Source: Afipia sp. OHSU_II-C1
Lineage (GTDB): Bacteria; Pseudomonadota; Alphaproteobacteria; Rhizobiales; Xanthobacteraceae
Direction: 5' to 3'
Length of the DNA stretch: 64,000 nt
Assembly (NCBI RefSeq): GCF_000497575.1
Contig: NZ_APJI01000016.1
Span: forward strand, 335,654-399,653
Part shown: positions 34,244 to 45,062 of the stretch, piece by piece
How positions within the stretch are numbered: the first letter of the stretch is position 1
How the letters are laid out: every line of letters begins with the position of its first letter
The notes under the pieces: model-generated
What the model was told of the DNA's origin: nothing
What the model saw: the letters and a program-made list of their open reading frames with translations, nothing else
The model's database searches: none
Position numbers and translations under genes: made by a program

Positions 34244-36172
34244 ATGGACTTCTCCTTGTCCCCGATACCGGAGAGGGGCCCCGATCTGTGGGGCGCCGCG
34301 TTCGATTTTTCGGCCGAGCCGACGATGTTGCTGGATCCTCATGGCGACCGCATCGTGGAGGCCAATCCCGCCGTATGCGCGTTGCTTGGATACGACCGTG
34401 CACTGCTCCGGCAGATGAAGATCAGCGCCTTGCATGCCGGTCAGGTGCCGGCGCTGATTGTGTTCACCCAGGCAGTGTTCGACAGGGGCTCATTCTGGAC
34501 CACGTCGCTGACACCGCGTCATGCCGCGGGTAACAAGCTGCGGCTGGAATATACCGGGTCGCTCATCCCGCAGGAGGGCACGCCGCTAGTGCTGCTGGCG
34601 ATGAGTGACCTCGAACAGCGTCGCCGGCGGTTTGTCGACGTTACGGCGGAGGATCACATGCGCGGCGGTATTGCTGCCTGGCAACGCGTGGAGCGTGTCT
34701 TCCGTGATATCGAGCGCGAGAACCAGTTGATCCTGCGCGCGGCGGGCGAGGGCATCTATGGGGTCAACGCCGAAGGCAAGACCACATTCGTCAATCCGGT
34801 CGCCGAGCGCATTCTCGGCTGGTCGGCGGAGGAGCTAGTCGGCACCAATATTCACGCGACCGTGCATCATACACACCACGACGGCAGGCATTATCCGCAC
34901 GAGGACTGTCCGATCTATGCCGCGTTCCGCGACGGCGCGGTACATCAGGTGGATGACGAGGTGTTCTGGCGCAAGGACGGCACGCCGGTCTGGGTCGAAT
35001 ACACGTCCACGCCGATCCGCGATCGCGGCGTGGTGGTTGGCGCGGTGATTGTGTTCCGCGATGTCAGTCAGCGCCGCGAAGCTGATGAAAAGCTTCGCGC
35101 GGCGCTCGCCGAGGTTGACCAGCTGCGCGAGCGTCTTGAGCAGGAAAACGCCTATTTGCAGGAAGAAATCCGCACCGAAACCAACCCGCGCGGCATCATC
35201 GGGCGTACCGCGGCAGTGCAGAAGACGCTGCGGCAGGTCAGCCTCGTTGCGCCGACTGACGCGACCGTAATGATCACCGGCGAATCCGGGACCGGCAAGG
35301 AACTGATCGCACGGGCTATCCACGAGGCGAGCCAGCGTAGCGACCGCCCGCTGATCCGGGTCAACTGTGCAGCCATTCCGCGCGAACTGTTCGAGAGTGA
35401 ATTTTTTGGCCATGTCCGCGGCGCGTTCACCGGGGCGTTGCGCGATCGTGTCGGACGGTTTGAACTGGCCGACGGTGGGACGTTGTTTCTCGATGAAGTC
35501 GGTGAAATTCCGCTGGAGCTCCAAGGCAAGCTGCTGCGCGTGTTGCAGGAAGGGCATTTCGAGCGCGTTGGTGAGGAGCGGACACGCGCCGTCAATGTCC
35601 GCGTTATTGCGGCGACCAATCGCGAACTGAAGCAGGAAGTGAAGCAGGGGCGCTTTCGCGAGGATCTCTATTTCCGGCTCAACGTGTTTCCGGTTGAAAC
35701 CGTGCCGCTGCGCGACCGTCGTGAGGACATCCCGTTACTCGCGCAGCATTTCCTGAGCAGCGAGAGCAAATCGCTCAAATCCAACCTTCGATTATCGGAA
35801 GGCGATGTGCGTCGCCTGATGCAGTACGACTGGCCGGGCAACGTCCGCGAGTTACAGAATGTGATCGAACGCGCCGCCATTCTGGCCCAGAACGGCCGGC
35901 TGCGGATCGATCTGCCCATTCAGCAAACCGGAACCGAACTCCCCGTAGCGTCACGGCGTCCCAGGAATGGCGCGCCTCAAGTTATCATGACGGACGATGA
36001 GATGCGGGAGCACGAACGCAACAATATCCTGGCCGCGCTGAAGGCATCCGGCGGCAAGGTTTTTGGCAAGGACGGCGCGGCGGAACTGCTTGCGATCAAG
36101 CCGACCACCTTGGCATCGCGCATCAAATCGCTCGGCATTTCGGCACGAAACCTCGATTCGCCAATGCGTTAG
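34244..36172 (+). CDS. PAS-domain sigma-54-dependent activator, likely regulator of the cyanate operon
   Basis: A 642-residue enhancer-binding protein. Two PAS-like sensor domains lie at about residues 20-130 ([20 protein letters not shown]) and 160-285 ([17 protein letters not shown] through [15 protein letters not shown]), then a coiled coil (about 285-312). The AAA+ domain has Walker A GESGTGKE, the sigma-54 loop GAFTGAL and Walker [14 protein letters not shown]-terminal Fis-type helix-turn-helix ends [20 protein letters not shown]. It is divergent from the transporter/cyanase operon across a 165-base gap with a sigma-54 promoter and two palindromes. It has no receiver domain, so it probably senses a ligand or redox cue directly. 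Confidence 0.88.
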   Translation: MDFSLSPIPERGPDLWGAAFDFSAEPTMLLDPHGDRIVEANPAVCALLGYDRALLRQMKISALHAGQVPALIVFTQAVFDRGSFWTTSLTPRHAAGNKLRLEYTGSLIPQEGTPLVLLAMSDLEQRRRRFVDVTAEDHMRGGIAAWQRVERVFRDIERENQLILRAAGEGIYGVNAEGKTTFVNPVAERILGWSAEELVGTNIHATVHHTHHDGRHYPHEDCPIYAAFRDGAVHQVDDEVFWRKDGTPVWVEYTSTPIRDRGVVVGAVIVFRDVSQRREADEKLRAALAEVDQLRERLEQENAYLQEEIRTETNPRGIIGRTAAVQKTLRQVSLVAPTDATVMITGESGTGKELIARAIHEASQRSDRPLIRVNCAAIPRELFESEFFGHVRGAFTGALRDRVGRFELADGGTLFLDEVGEIPLELQGKLLRVLQEGHFERVGEERTRAVNVRVIAATNRELKQEVKQGRFREDLYFRLNVFPVETVPLRDRREDIPLLAQHFLSSESKSLKSNLRLSEGDVRRLMQYDWPGNVRELQNVIERAAILAQNGRLRIDLPIQQTGTELPVASRRPRNGAPQVIMTDDEMREHERNNILAALKASGGKVFGKDGAAELLAIKPTTLASRIKSLGISARNLDSPMR

Positions 36173-36255
36173 GCAGGGCTTGCCCGTTGTTAGCGCTTGA
36201 TAGAGGCTTAGCCAGGTGTTCTGCTCAAAAAACAAGCCACTGAGGTTGTTGCGCA

Positions 36256-39200
36256 GTGTCCATCGCCGTCGCCCTGCATCACGTCACACATTATAGGTAC
36301 GACCAGCCCGTCAGCCTCGGCCCGCAGGTCATCCGGTTGCGGCCGGCGCCACACTCGCGCACACGGGTTTCCAGCTATTCGCTGAAGGTTTTGCCCGAGA
36401 AGCATTTCGTCAACTGGCAGCAGGACCCGCAGGGGAACTGGCTCGCGCGCTTCGTGTTTCCCGAGCCGACGTTGGAATTCAAGATCGAGGTGGACTTCAT
36501 CGCCGATATGGCGGTGGTCAATCCGTTCGATTTTTTTGTCGAGCCGTACGCGGAAACGTTTCCATTTCAATATCCGGCTGACCTTGCCGACGAGCTTACG
36601 CCGTATCTGAAGACCGAGCCGGTCACCCCGTTGCTCGCGGAATATCTTGCGAGCATTCCGCGCGGACCGACCAACACCGTAAACTTCCTTGTTGAGCTCA
36701 ACGCGAAGCTGCGCGACAGGATCAACTACGTCATCCGTATGGAGCCGGGGATTCAGACGCCAGATGAGACGCTGCGGAGCGGCGCGGGCTCTTGTCGCGA
36801 CTCCGCGTGGCTCTTGATTCAGGCGCTGCGTCATCTTGGGTTGGCGGCTCGCTTTGTCTCTGGTTATCTCATTCAGTTGCGTCCGGACATCGACCCGTTG
36901 CAAGGGCCTCGTGAAGTCGAGGCTGATTTCACCGATCTTCATGCATGGGCCGAGGTTTATCTGCCCGGCGCCGGATGGATCGGTTTCGACTTGACGTCGG
37001 GCATGCTGACAGGCGAGGGGCATATCCCCGTCGCGGCTTCGCCGCATTACCGGACTGCTGCGCCAATCAGCGGCAATGTCAGTTCGGCCAATGTCGATTT
37101 CGGATTTGAGATGAAGGTGACGCGCGTCAACGAAGCGCCGCGTATCACCAAACCATTCTCTGATGACTCATGGCGGCGTCTCGACGCGTTGGGCGAGAAG
37201 GTGGATGCCGACCTCGCAGCCGACGATGTGCGGCTGACCATGGGCGGCGAGCCGACATTCGTTTCCATGGACGATCTCGAATCCGCTGAGTGGAATATTG
37301 CCGCGGTTGGTCCGACCAAACGTGGCATTGCCGATGATCTCATCCGCCGCTTGCGCACCCGCTTCGCGCCGGGTGGTCTGCTGCATTACGGGCAGGGTAA
37401 GTGGTATCCCGGTGAAAGCCTGCCGCGCTGGGCTTTCGGGCTCTTCTGGCGCAAGGACGGCGTGCCGATTTGGCGCAATCCTGATCTGATCGCGCCGATG
37501 GACGGGCCACGCTCCGCGAAGATCGAGCAGGCGGAAAAATTCGCAGCGGGCATTGCAGAAAAACTCGGCATCGATGCAGGCAATGTGCTGCCGGCCTATG
37601 AGGATCAGGCGCACTGGCTTTTGAAGGAGAACAGCCTTCCGGGCAATGTCGATCCGAGCGATTCGAAGCTGGCCGATCCGGAAGAACGCTCGCGCATGGC
37701 GCAGGTGTTTCAGCAGGGACTGAACGTGCCGCGTGGCTTCGTGCTGCCGGTACAGCGCTGGAATGCGAAGGCGGCCAGCCGCTGGCGGAGCGAGAAATGG
37801 AATCTCCGGCGGGGAAATCTGTTCCTGATGCCCGGCGATTCGCCACTGGGTCTGCGGCTGCCGATGAATTCGCTGCAATGGATTCCGCCGGAGGATTATC
37901 CCTACATCGTCGAACAGGATCCGACGGAAGAACGCGAAGCGCTGCCGGTGTTCGATGCTACGGCTGATTCATCCGAGCCGGTCGCTCGGCCGCCCGTATT
38001 CGATGGTGGAGAATTGGCCGATGGCGGGCCGCGCCAGTTCATTCAGGAGCAGCAGGCTGGCGGAAAGGGCGGTGTCCGCACGGCGCTGTCGATCGAGATT
38101 CGCGACGGCATTCTCTGCGCGTTCATGCCGCCGGTGGAGAAGCTCGAAGACTATCTCGAATTGATCGCGGTGGTGGAGGCAACCGCAGAAGACATGAAGC
38201 TGCAGGTTCATGTCGAGGGTTATGCGCCGCCTTACGATCCGCGTGTCGAGGTCATTAAGGTCACTCCCGACCCCGGCGTGATCGAGATCAACATTCATCC
38301 GGCGAAGAACTGGCGCGAAATCGTCGATACGACCATCAGTCTCTATCAGGAGGCCGCGCATGTTCGCCTTGGTGCGAACCGTTTCCTGATCGATGGCCGT
38401 CACACTGGCACTGGCGGCGGCAACCACGTCGTTGTCGGCGGCCGCACGCCTGCGGACTCGCCATTTCTGCGGCGCCCCGATCTGCTCAAGAGCGTGGTGC
38501 TATACTGGCAACGCCATCCGTCGCTATCGTATTTGTTCTCCGGCATGTTCATCGGCCCGACCAGTCAGGCTCCGCGCATCGATGAAGCCCGGCATGACGC
38601 GCTCTATGAGTTGGAGATTGCGATCTCGAAGATTCCGCCGAAAGGCGAGAAGGTGCCGCTGTGGCTGGTCGATCGCACGTTCCGCCATTTGTTGGTCGAT
38701 ATTACCGGCAACACCCATCGCGCGGAAATCTGCATTGACAAGCTGTACTCGCCGGATAGCCCCACGGGCCGCCTAGGTCTTGTTGAATTCCGTGCATTGG
38801 AGATGCCACCCGATGCGCGCATGAGCCTCGCGCAGCAACTGGTTATCCGGGCCTTGATCGCGAAATTCTGGCGTGAGCCGCAGGATGGCCGCTTCGTGCG
38901 ATGGGGAACGACGTTGCATGATCGCTTCATGCTGCCGCATTTTCTTTGGGAAGATTTCAGAAGCGTGCTCTCGGACCTGAAGCAGGCTGGCTACGATTTC
39001 GAGCCGGAATGGTTCGAAGCGCAACTTGAGTTTCGTTTTCCGCTTTTCGGCAGCGTCCAGCATAGCGGCGTAACGCTTGAGCTGCGGCAGGCCCTGGAGC
39101 CGTGGCATGTGCTCGGCGAGGAAAACTCCGGCGGCGGCACGGTGCGTTATGTTGACTCGTCTGTCGAGCGCTTGCAGGTCAAGGTTAGCGGCTTCATCGA

Positions 39201-39585
39201 AGGACGGCATGTGATCACCTGCAATGGCCGCCGATTGCCGATGACCAACACCGAGCGCGCAGGCGAGGCGGTCGCAGGCGTTCGTTTCAAGGCATGGCAG
39301 CCATCGTCGGGTCTCCATCCGACGGTTCCGGTTCATGCGCCGCTGACCTTTGACATCCTAGACGCATGGAATGGCCGTTCGCTGGGCGGCTGTGTTTACC
39401 ATGTCGCCCATCCGGGTGGGCGCAGCTACGATACCAAGCCGGTCAACAGCTACGAGGCCGAGGCGCGGCGGCTTGCCCGCTTTCAGGACCATGGGCACAC
39501 GCCGGGCCCAATAAATGTGCCACCCGAGGAAAGAACCCTCGAATTTCCCCTGACTCTGGACCTTCGGACACCGTTCCCGCATTGA
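36256..39585 (+). CDS. Transglutaminase-like protein fused to DUF2126
   Basis: An 1109-residue protein. Residues 1-280 are a bacterial transglutaminase/protease-like domain with N-terminal beta region and a complete triad: Cys179 in GSCRDSAW, His228 in DLHAWAEV, Asp in FDLTSG. From about residue 300 a long DUF2126 region follows ([46 protein letters not shown]). The start is GTG at 36256. It is first of a three-gene set with an ATP-grasp/alpha-E protein and a second transglutaminase, which comparative work on amidoligases predicts to synthesise or process peptides. No signal peptide is seen. The substrate is unknown. Confidence 0.85.
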   Translation: MSIAVALHHVTHYRYDQPVSLGPQVIRLRPAPHSRTRVSSYSLKVLPEKHFVNWQQDPQGNWLARFVFPEPTLEFKIEVDFIADMAVVNPFDFFVEPYAETFPFQYPADLADELTPYLKTEPVTPLLAEYLASIPRGPTNTVNFLVELNAKLRDRINYVIRMEPGIQTPDETLRSGAGSCRDSAWLLIQALRHLGLAARFVSGYLIQLRPDIDPLQGPREVEADFTDLHAWAEVYLPGAGWIGFDLTSGMLTGEGHIPVAASPHYRTAAPISGNVSSANVDFGFEMKVTRVNEAPRITKPFSDDSWRRLDALGEKVDADLAADDVRLTMGGEPTFVSMDDLESAEWNIAAVGPTKRGIADDLIRRLRTRFAPGGLLHYGQGKWYPGESLPRWAFGLFWRKDGVPIWRNPDLIAPMDGPRSAKIEQAEKFAAGIAEKLGIDAGNVLPAYEDQAHWLLKENSLPGNVDPSDSKLADPEERSRMAQVFQQGLNVPRGFVLPVQRWNAKAASRWRSEKWNLRRGNLFLMPGDSPLGLRLPMNSLQWIPPEDYPYIVEQDPTEEREALPVFDATADSSEPVARPPVFDGGELADGGPRQFIQEQQAGGKGGVRTALSIEIRDGILCAFMPPVEKLEDYLELIAVVEATAEDMKLQVHVEGYAPPYDPRVEVIKVTPDPGVIEINIHPAKNWREIVDTTISLYQEAAHVRLGANRFLIDGRHTGTGGGNHVVVGGRTPADSPFLRRPDLLKSVVLYWQRHPSLSYLFSGMFIGPTSQAPRIDEARHDALYELEIAISKIPPKGEKVPLWLVDRTFRHLLVDITGNTHRAEICIDKLYSPDSPTGRLGLVEFRALEMPPDARMSLAQQLVIRALIAKFWREPQDGRFVRWGTTLHDRFMLPHFLWEDFRSVLSDLKQAGYDFEPEWFEAQLEFRFPLFGSVQHSGVTLELRQALEPWHVLGEENSGGGTVRYVDSSVERLQVKVSGFIEGRHVITCNGRRLPMTNTERAGEAVAGVRFKAWQPSSGLHPTVPVHAPLTFDILDAWNGRSLGGCVYHVAHPGGRSYDTKPVNSYEAEARRLARFQDHGHTPGPINVPPEERTLEFPLTLDLRTPFPH

Positions 39586-39637
39586 GGCCGCCGCCATAAT
39601 CGGCGAAGTTGTCGCGAAAGGCAGAAGGCGAGTCGGG

Positions 39638-42145
39638 ATGGCGGACACAGATAGCGGAGAAAAGGCACAGCGAGCGGCACAGCGCGATCTTCTGGATTGC
39701 ACCCGCGGCTACGCGCCGTTGCCCGGAATTCCGGACGAGTTTCTGGACGCCGAGGGCCAGCCCCGCGAGGTATGGACCCGTTTCTTTGACGCGTTCTCGG
39801 CGCTTTCGTCCGGCGAGATCGAGCGCCGCTTCGCATCCGCCGATCAGCATATGCGCGATGCCGGCGTCACATATCGCGCCCCCGGGGAAGCTGCGGACCG
39901 TTCCTGGCCGCTTAGCCATTTGCCACTGCTGATCGACGAGGTGGAATGGAAGCAAATATCGGAAGGGGTCGCCCAGCGCGCGGAGCTTTTCGAGCAGATC
40001 CTGCGCGATCTGTACGGTGAAGGCAGACTGATTGCCGAAGGCGCATTGCCCGCAGCGGCCATTGCCGGGAGCGCAGAGTATCTGCGCTCGGTTTGCGGTG
40101 TGACGCCGCCCGGCGGACAGTATCTCAATCTCTATGCCGCCGACATCGGCCGTGGACCCGACGGGCGCTGGTGGGTGCTGAACGATCGTACACAGGCGCC
40201 GTCCGGTGCGGGCTATGCACTCGAAAACCGGCTGGTGTTGTCGCGTGCACTGACAAATCTCTACACGTCGATGAACGTCGAACGCGTTGCGCCGTTTTTT
40301 GAAGCGTTCCGCGACAGCCTGCGTGCCATCGCGGATCGCGACGAGCCGCGCATCGGTTTGCTGACGCCGGGTAATTCCAGCGAAACCTATTCGGAACATG
40401 CCACGCTGGCGCGCTATCTCGGATTTCTGCTGGTGGAAGGCGATGACCTTGCGGTGAGCGAGGATCGGCTGCACGTACGCACCGTTGCCGGTCTGAAGCG
40501 CCTCGATGTGCTGCTGCGGCGGGTGGATTCGAATTTCCTCGATCCCCTCGAACTCGACGCACGTTCCATGCTCGGCGTTCCGGGGCTGATTGACGTCATC
40601 AGGAAGGGTGGTGTCGCCGTCGCCAACATGCCCGGCTCCGGCGTGATGGAAGCGCGGACGCTGCTCGGTTTCCTGCCGAGCCTGAGCCAGCGCTTCTTCG
40701 GCGAAGACCTGAAGATGCCGCATATCGCCACGTGGTGGTGCGGGCAGAAATCCGCCCGTGACGAGGTGCTTTCGCGCCTCGATGACATGGCGATCGAGGG
40801 TGCTTACGGGCCGTCTGTGCCTGGTTTCCCGGGCCGTGGTCCGATTGTCGGCAGTTCCCTGTCCACAGATGAGCGCGCGCGGTTGGTCGATGCTATCGGC
40901 AAGCGCGGCATCGACTATGTCGGGCAGGAGATGGTGCGCCTCTCCACGACGCCGGTTTGGGACAATGGGCATATCTCTCCACGCCCGTTCGTTCTCCGGG
41001 TTTTCGCCGCCGCCACGCCGAACGGCTGGACCATCCTGCCGGGCGGGTTTTGCCGCATCGCCGACAAGCCTGATGCGCGTGCGGTCTCAATGGGCGAGGG
41101 CGCTCGCGCCGCTGACGTCTGGGTTGTGTCGGAGAAGGAAGTCGCAACGTCCACGTTGCTACCGCCGAGTGACGCCGTACGCATCAGACGCATTGCCGGA
41201 TGGGTGCCCAGCCGTGCTGCGGACAATCTATTCTGGCTAGGCCGCTACCTCGAACGCGCCGAGGCGACCTTGCGGCTGGTTCGCGCACTGGGTGGGGCCT
41301 TGCGCGAACCCGGCAAGGGGCCGTCGCCGATGCAGCCGGTGATCGAGCGCATTCAGCGCCTGCTTGTTGCCTGGGGCGCCACCTCGCCATCGTCCCGCGC
41401 CAAGCTTGCGACCACTGCAGCGCAGGCGCTGCAAGCCAAGGATAAGTTCGGGTCGGCACTGGCGCTTGTCAGGTCGGCGCAACGCACCGCGACGACATTG
41501 CGCGAGCGGCTTTCGCCGGATGCCTGGCATGTCATCACCGGAATGGTGGAACGCCTGTCGGAAAAGGCGGAGGACGACGAAGCCTTGCTCGAAGCCGCGG
41601 AATGGACTCTGCAATCGCTGGCGACGTTCGCAGGCCTTGCGCAGGAGAATATGAATCGCGCCGCGGGCTGGCGCTTTCTCGAGATGGGCCGCCGGGTCGA
41701 GCGCGCCATCAATACGGCACGTTTTGCACGCCAGTTTGCCGACGACAAGGCGACAGCCGAGGACCTCGATCTGCTGTTGACGCTGGTCGATTGCCAGATC
41801 ACCTATCGTTCGCGTTATCTTGTCGGACCGGTACTCGCGCCGGTGCGCGATCTGGTTGTTCTCGATGCCTTCAATCCGCGCTCGGTGGCGTTTCAGATCG
41901 CTGCGCTTAATGAGCACATCGCCAGTCTCCCCAGCATGCGTGAAGGCGGCCTGATCGATCCTCCGCACCGTCTCGCTGTGACTCTTCAGGCCTCAATGAT
42001 CGCGGGAGAGGCGGAGTCGTTCGATGCCAAGACCCTGTTCTCGCTCGAGCAGGATCTGCTGAACCTAGCCGACGCCATCGGATCGCACTACTTCCCGCAC
42101 GGCAGTCTCGCCTTGAGACCGGAGAAGCTGACGGGGTTTGCGTGA
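39638..42145 (+). CDS. Circularly permuted ATP-grasp type 2 / alpha-E fusion protein
   Basis: An 835-residue fusion. Residues 1 to about 490 form a circularly permuted ATP-grasp domain (GGQYLNLYAADIGRGPDGRW, RIGLLTPGNSSETYSEHATL, NMPGSGVMEARTLLGFLPSL). Residues from about 520 form the helical alpha-E domain (SRAADNLFWLGRYLERAEAT, RRVERAINTARFARQ, SRYLVGPVLAPVRDLV). In many bacteria these are separate adjacent genes. The ATP-grasp part is predicted to ligate a carboxylate to an amine. Its GTGA overlap with the next transglutaminase gene shows co-translation. Confidence 0.87.
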   Translation: MADTDSGEKAQRAAQRDLLDCTRGYAPLPGIPDEFLDAEGQPREVWTRFFDAFSALSSGEIERRFASADQHMRDAGVTYRAPGEAADRSWPLSHLPLLIDEVEWKQISEGVAQRAELFEQILRDLYGEGRLIAEGALPAAAIAGSAEYLRSVCGVTPPGGQYLNLYAADIGRGPDGRWWVLNDRTQAPSGAGYALENRLVLSRALTNLYTSMNVERVAPFFEAFRDSLRAIADRDEPRIGLLTPGNSSETYSEHATLARYLGFLLVEGDDLAVSEDRLHVRTVAGLKRLDVLLRRVDSNFLDPLELDARSMLGVPGLIDVIRKGGVAVANMPGSGVMEARTLLGFLPSLSQRFFGEDLKMPHIATWWCGQKSARDEVLSRLDDMAIEGAYGPSVPGFPGRGPIVGSSLSTDERARLVDAIGKRGIDYVGQEMVRLSTTPVWDNGHISPRPFVLRVFAAATPNGWTILPGGFCRIADKPDARAVSMGEGARAADVWVVSEKEVATSTLLPPSDAVRIRRIAGWVPSRAADNLFWLGRYLERAEATLRLVRALGGALREPGKGPSPMQPVIERIQRLLVAWGATSPSSRAKLATTAAQALQAKDKFGSALALVRSAQRTATTLRERLSPDAWHVITGMVERLSEKAEDDEALLEAAEWTLQSLATFAGLAQENMNRAAGWRFLEMGRRVERAINTARFARQFADDKATAEDLDLLLTLVDCQITYRSRYLVGPVLAPVRDLVVLDAFNPRSVAFQIAALNEHIASLPSMREGGLIDPPHRLAVTLQASMIAGEAESFDAKTLFSLEQDLLNLADAIGSHYFPHGSLALRPEKLTGFA

Positions 42146-43020
42146 TTTACGACATTCGTCATGTCACCACGTACTCCTATGAGAGCCCGGTCAGCTTTGC
42201 GCGCTGCTCGCTGAGGCTTGAACCGAAAAGCGGCGATGGCCAGCAGTTGATTTCTCACCGCGTTGAGATCAAGCCGGTACCGCTCGATCGCACGGTGAGA
42301 ACGGACTTCTTCGGAATCCGTACCGAAAGCATCGTGATCGAGACCGCCCATCGCGTTCTGCGCATCGATGCGCGATCACGCGTGGACGTTGCCCGCACGG
42401 CTCCGCAACGCGACATGGTCTCTCCCGGATGGGAGCAGGTCCGCGAGGCTGCCTTCGCATCCAATGGGCTCGCGGCGGTTTCGCCCGTCGGATATCTGTT
42501 CGCCAGCCCGCTCGTATCAATCCAGCCATCCGTTACGGATTATGCTGCGGCGTGTTTTCCGGCCGGTGGCGCGATATTTTCCTCGGTGGCCGACCTGATG
42601 CGACGGATCAATCGTGACTTCGTCTACGACTCGAAGGCAACGGAGATTTCGACGCCGCTGCTGGACGTTTTCAGGAAGCGGCGAGGGGTCTGTCAGGATT
42701 TCGCGCACATTATGATCGCTGGGTTGCGCGGCCTCGGGTTGCCGGCGGCTTATGTGAGCGGTTATCTGAGGACCACGCCTCCACCGGGGAGATCGCGGCT
42801 CCAGGGTGCGGACGCGACGCACGCATGGGTTTCTGTCTGGTGTGGTGACGAGATTGGATGGATGGGTTTCGATCCCACCAACGATCTGGTGATCGGCAAC
42901 GATCATGTTGTTCTGGCGGTCGGACGCGACTACACCGACGTATCACCGGTCGATGGAATTATCGTCGGATCTCGCAAGCAGAAGCTTGCGGTGGCGGTAG
43001 ACGTCATCCCCGTAGAATAA
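42142..43020 (+). CDS. Transglutaminase-like cysteine protease-fold protein
   Basis: A 292-residue protein with N-terminal beta domain (MIYDIRHVTTYSYESPVSFA) and transglutaminase core: Cys in RGVCQDFAHIM, His in ATHAWVSVW, Asp in GFDPTND. GTG 42142 overlaps the previous stop, the usual order for this triad. It may be an amidase or peptidase acting on the ATP-grasp product. It converges with a DUF4189 gene, 12 bases from its stop. Confidence 0.87.
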   Translation: MIYDIRHVTTYSYESPVSFARCSLRLEPKSGDGQQLISHRVEIKPVPLDRTVRTDFFGIRTESIVIETAHRVLRIDARSRVDVARTAPQRDMVSPGWEQVREAAFASNGLAAVSPVGYLFASPLVSIQPSVTDYAAACFPAGGAIFSSVADLMRRINRDFVYDSKATEISTPLLDVFRKRRGVCQDFAHIMIAGLRGLGLPAAYVSGYLRTTPPPGRSRLQGADATHAWVSVWCGDEIGWMGFDPTNDLVIGNDHVVLAVGRDYTDVSPVDGIIVGSRKQKLAVAVDVIPVE

Positions 43021-43032
43021 AAGTGCCCCGGA

Positions 43033-43605
43033 TCACCCCCGGTGGCTGCCATCTGCACAGAAAGAAGCCCGGATGTTGCAATCTGACGGGCTGCGGCCTT
43101 CCTTGCGACAGCGCGCCGAGGCAGCATCGATGGCTTGGCCGAGCGTCGGACCTTCGGCGGTGAATGCACCCCAGTAACGGGTTCGGCGGATACGCGTGGT
43201 GTAGAACGCCATCGCACCGCATTTGGTTGTGGATGAAACCTTGCAGCCACGTCCGCCGTTGTTGACGCAAAGGGTCAGGGCTCGCGCTTCGGCCTCGTCC
43301 CGCGTCGCTTTCTGCCATACGGCGCCCCAGGCGCCGCGCGCCGCAAATCCGATGGCCGCCCATTGTTCGCCAGAGGGCTGGACGGCTTTCTGCTTCAGTG
43401 CGTCCAGCCGGATTCTGGCGAGCGCAGCGAATGTACCGTTCGGATATTTATCGAGGTAGGCCGAGATTTCAGCAGGGTTTCTCGAGTCCTTCACCGAATT
43501 CCAGAAGGTGATCTCAACACTGGTGTCGGATTGTGCGACTGCTGCTCCAAGCTGCACGAACAAGGCAACGGCAAGCGCCAGCGTACAACAGATCTTGGAT
43601 CGCAT
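43033..43605 (-). CDS. Secreted DUF4189-containing protein
   Basis: A 190-residue exported protein. The signal peptide is about residues 1-25 (LALAVALFVQLGAAVAQ). A short helical segment (ISAYLDKYPNGTFAALARIRL) resembles the caspase-associated/SEL-like linker seen before DUF4189. The DUF4189 domain follows (WAAIGFAARGAWGAVWQKATR, EAEARALTLCVNNGGRGCK), with six or more cysteines likely forming periplasmic disulfides. Function is unknown. Confidence 0.7.
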   Translation of the reverse strand: MRSKICCTLALAVALFVQLGAAVAQSDTSVEITFWNSVKDSRNPAEISAYLDKYPNGTFAALARIRLDALKQKAVQPSGEQWAAIGFAARGAWGAVWQKATRDEAEARALTLCVNNGGRGCKVSSTTKCGAMAFYTTRIRRTRYWGAFTAEGPTLGQAIDAASARCRKEGRSPSDCNIRASFCADGSHRG

Positions 43606-43745
43606 CGCTCCGCCTGTCCCCGGGGTTCGGCGCGCAGACTAAAAGTCCGCCTTGGCCTTGTCGAGCGGGCAGGCTGGGGCCGGTGGAAAACCACATCAGC
43701 CATAGGCATTACGCGGTAATCCCGATACATCCCGTATCTGCGCAT

Positions 43746-43982
43746 CTATGATTTCGACCGCTTCGCCTTCTTTGCCTTTTTCGTTTTTCGTGCCTTTGAT
43801 GCGGACTTTTTCGCTGGCACCTTTTTCCCTTCTTGTCTGGCTTCGGACAGGCCAATCGCGATGGCTTGCTTCCGGCTCGTGACCTTTTTGCCCGATCGTC
43901 CGCTCTTCAATGTTCCTTTTTTCCGCTTGTGCATCGCACGCGCGACTTTTTTGGCTGCCCCCTTCGAGTACTTCCGCGCCAT
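43746..43982 (-). CDS. Small lysine-rich DUF6496-like protein
   Basis: A 78-residue, extremely basic protein. The N-terminal segment MARKYSKGAAKKVARAMHKR is followed by KSGRSGKKVTSRKQAIAIGL, a pattern of the DUF6496 family, then a low-complexity Lys/Ala/Ser tail (KKSASKARKTKKAKKAKRSK). It likely binds nucleic acid like a histone H1-type tail; that is inferred from composition. Two adjacent ATGs occur; the second (43982) has better spacing to GGAG. Confidence 0.7.
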   Translation of the reverse strand: MARKYSKGAAKKVARAMHKRKKGTLKSGRSGKKVTSRKQAIAIGLSEARQEGKKVPAKKSASKARKTKKAKKAKRSKS

Positions 43983-44078
43983 CATTGTCTCCGCAGTCGG
44001 TTGCAGGATACGAATAAAGCGGCGGGAAGGCTTATGTTCCGGTTGGGCGATGCGACGGAGATTCAGGTGTGACGTGAA

Positions 44079-44942
44079 CTAGCGTGGGTTCGTCGCCGTA
44101 ACGATCCAGATCGATCCGCCGAGAGGGATGGTGTCGCCCTTCTGATGCGAGGCAAGCATCGTGCGAATCGATTGCGTGGTTGCTTCGATCTTGTCCGGCG
44201 GCTGATTCTCGAGCGCGCGGCTGGTGGGACCGATGGCAAGGGTCGTCTCGATGGCCGCTTCAAGGCCGCGGCCGGTTGCGATGTCGAGCAATAAGTCGAC
44301 TCGGTCCATTTCCACATTCGAGAAGCCGGCCTCGCCAAGAATTCTCCGGACCCGTTCCTCGCTCGCGAATGAGAATGGGCCGGGATCGTCCGGTTTCATT
44401 TCAGGAAGCTTCGGCACGTATTTGTAGGCCTCCTGAAGGCCGAGCATCATCCATGTATTGTCGCGCGGTGTCCGCCAGCAGGCGAAGGCGAGGCGACCGC
44501 CTGGCCGCAGCGCCTTGCGCATGTTCGCGAACGAATCCGAAGGTTGTGCGAAGAACATGACCCCGAAACGCGAGAACAGCATATCCGCACTTGCAGGAGG
44601 GAACGGATATACCGTTGCATCCGCCAGCACGAATTCGATCGGCATGTTTGGCGGAGCAAGCTCTCGGGCCCGGCCCAGCATTGGTTCGGAAATGTCGACA
44701 CCGGTGACGTGGCCGCCGGGGCCAACCTGCGTCAAGAGATCAAAGGACGTGGCTCCACAGCCACAGCCGATATCGAAGACAGTTTCCCCTGCTTTTACGG
44801 CGGCGCGCTCAATGAGGATCTTGGATACCGGCGCAAGCACAACGTCCTGGAGCTGCTGCCGGTCTGTCCAGTGCCGGCCGCCTGGGCCGTTCCAGTAAGC
44901 AATCTGATCGGCGTTGCGGGCGTCGACAGCAGGTTGGGTCAT
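44079..44942 (-). CDS. Class I SAM-dependent methyltransferase
   Basis: A 287-residue methyltransferase. Motif I is VFDIGCGCGATSFDLL, followed by GGHVTGVDISEPML and the UbiE/Methyltransf_11-like MLFSRFGVMFFAQPSDSFAN and LRPGGRLAFACWRTPRDNTW. The acceptor is unknown. The start at 44942 (MTQPAVDARNADQIAYWNGP) fits the family N-terminus. It is 120 bases downstream of the MDR gene on the same strand and may share its transcript. Confidence 0.82.
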   Translation of the reverse strand: MTQPAVDARNADQIAYWNGPGGRHWTDRQQLQDVVLAPVSKILIERAAVKAGETVFDIGCGCGATSFDLLTQVGPGGHVTGVDISEPMLGRARELAPPNMPIEFVLADATVYPFPPASADMLFSRFGVMFFAQPSDSFANMRKALRPGGRLAFACWRTPRDNTWMMLGLQEAYKYVPKLPEMKPDDPGPFSFASEERVRRILGEAGFSNVEMDRVDLLLDIATGRGLEAAIETTLAIGPTSRALENQPPDKIEATTQSIRTMLASHQKGDTIPLGGSIWIVTATNPR

Positions 44943-45062
44943 GGGATACTCCGATGATGCCGATTGTTGTAGGCCAGTCCGGCCGCCCTGAACAGGGGAG
45001 CCCACCCATGCATCATCATCGAAGCGCCGATGAACGTTCGCTTCCGGTTTTGAAGCGATTTC

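Noticed and set aside
39443..40972. 509-codon minus-strand open frame opposite the ATP-grasp gene
   Set aside because: No recognisable motif; it spans the boundary of two well-supported plus-strand genes.
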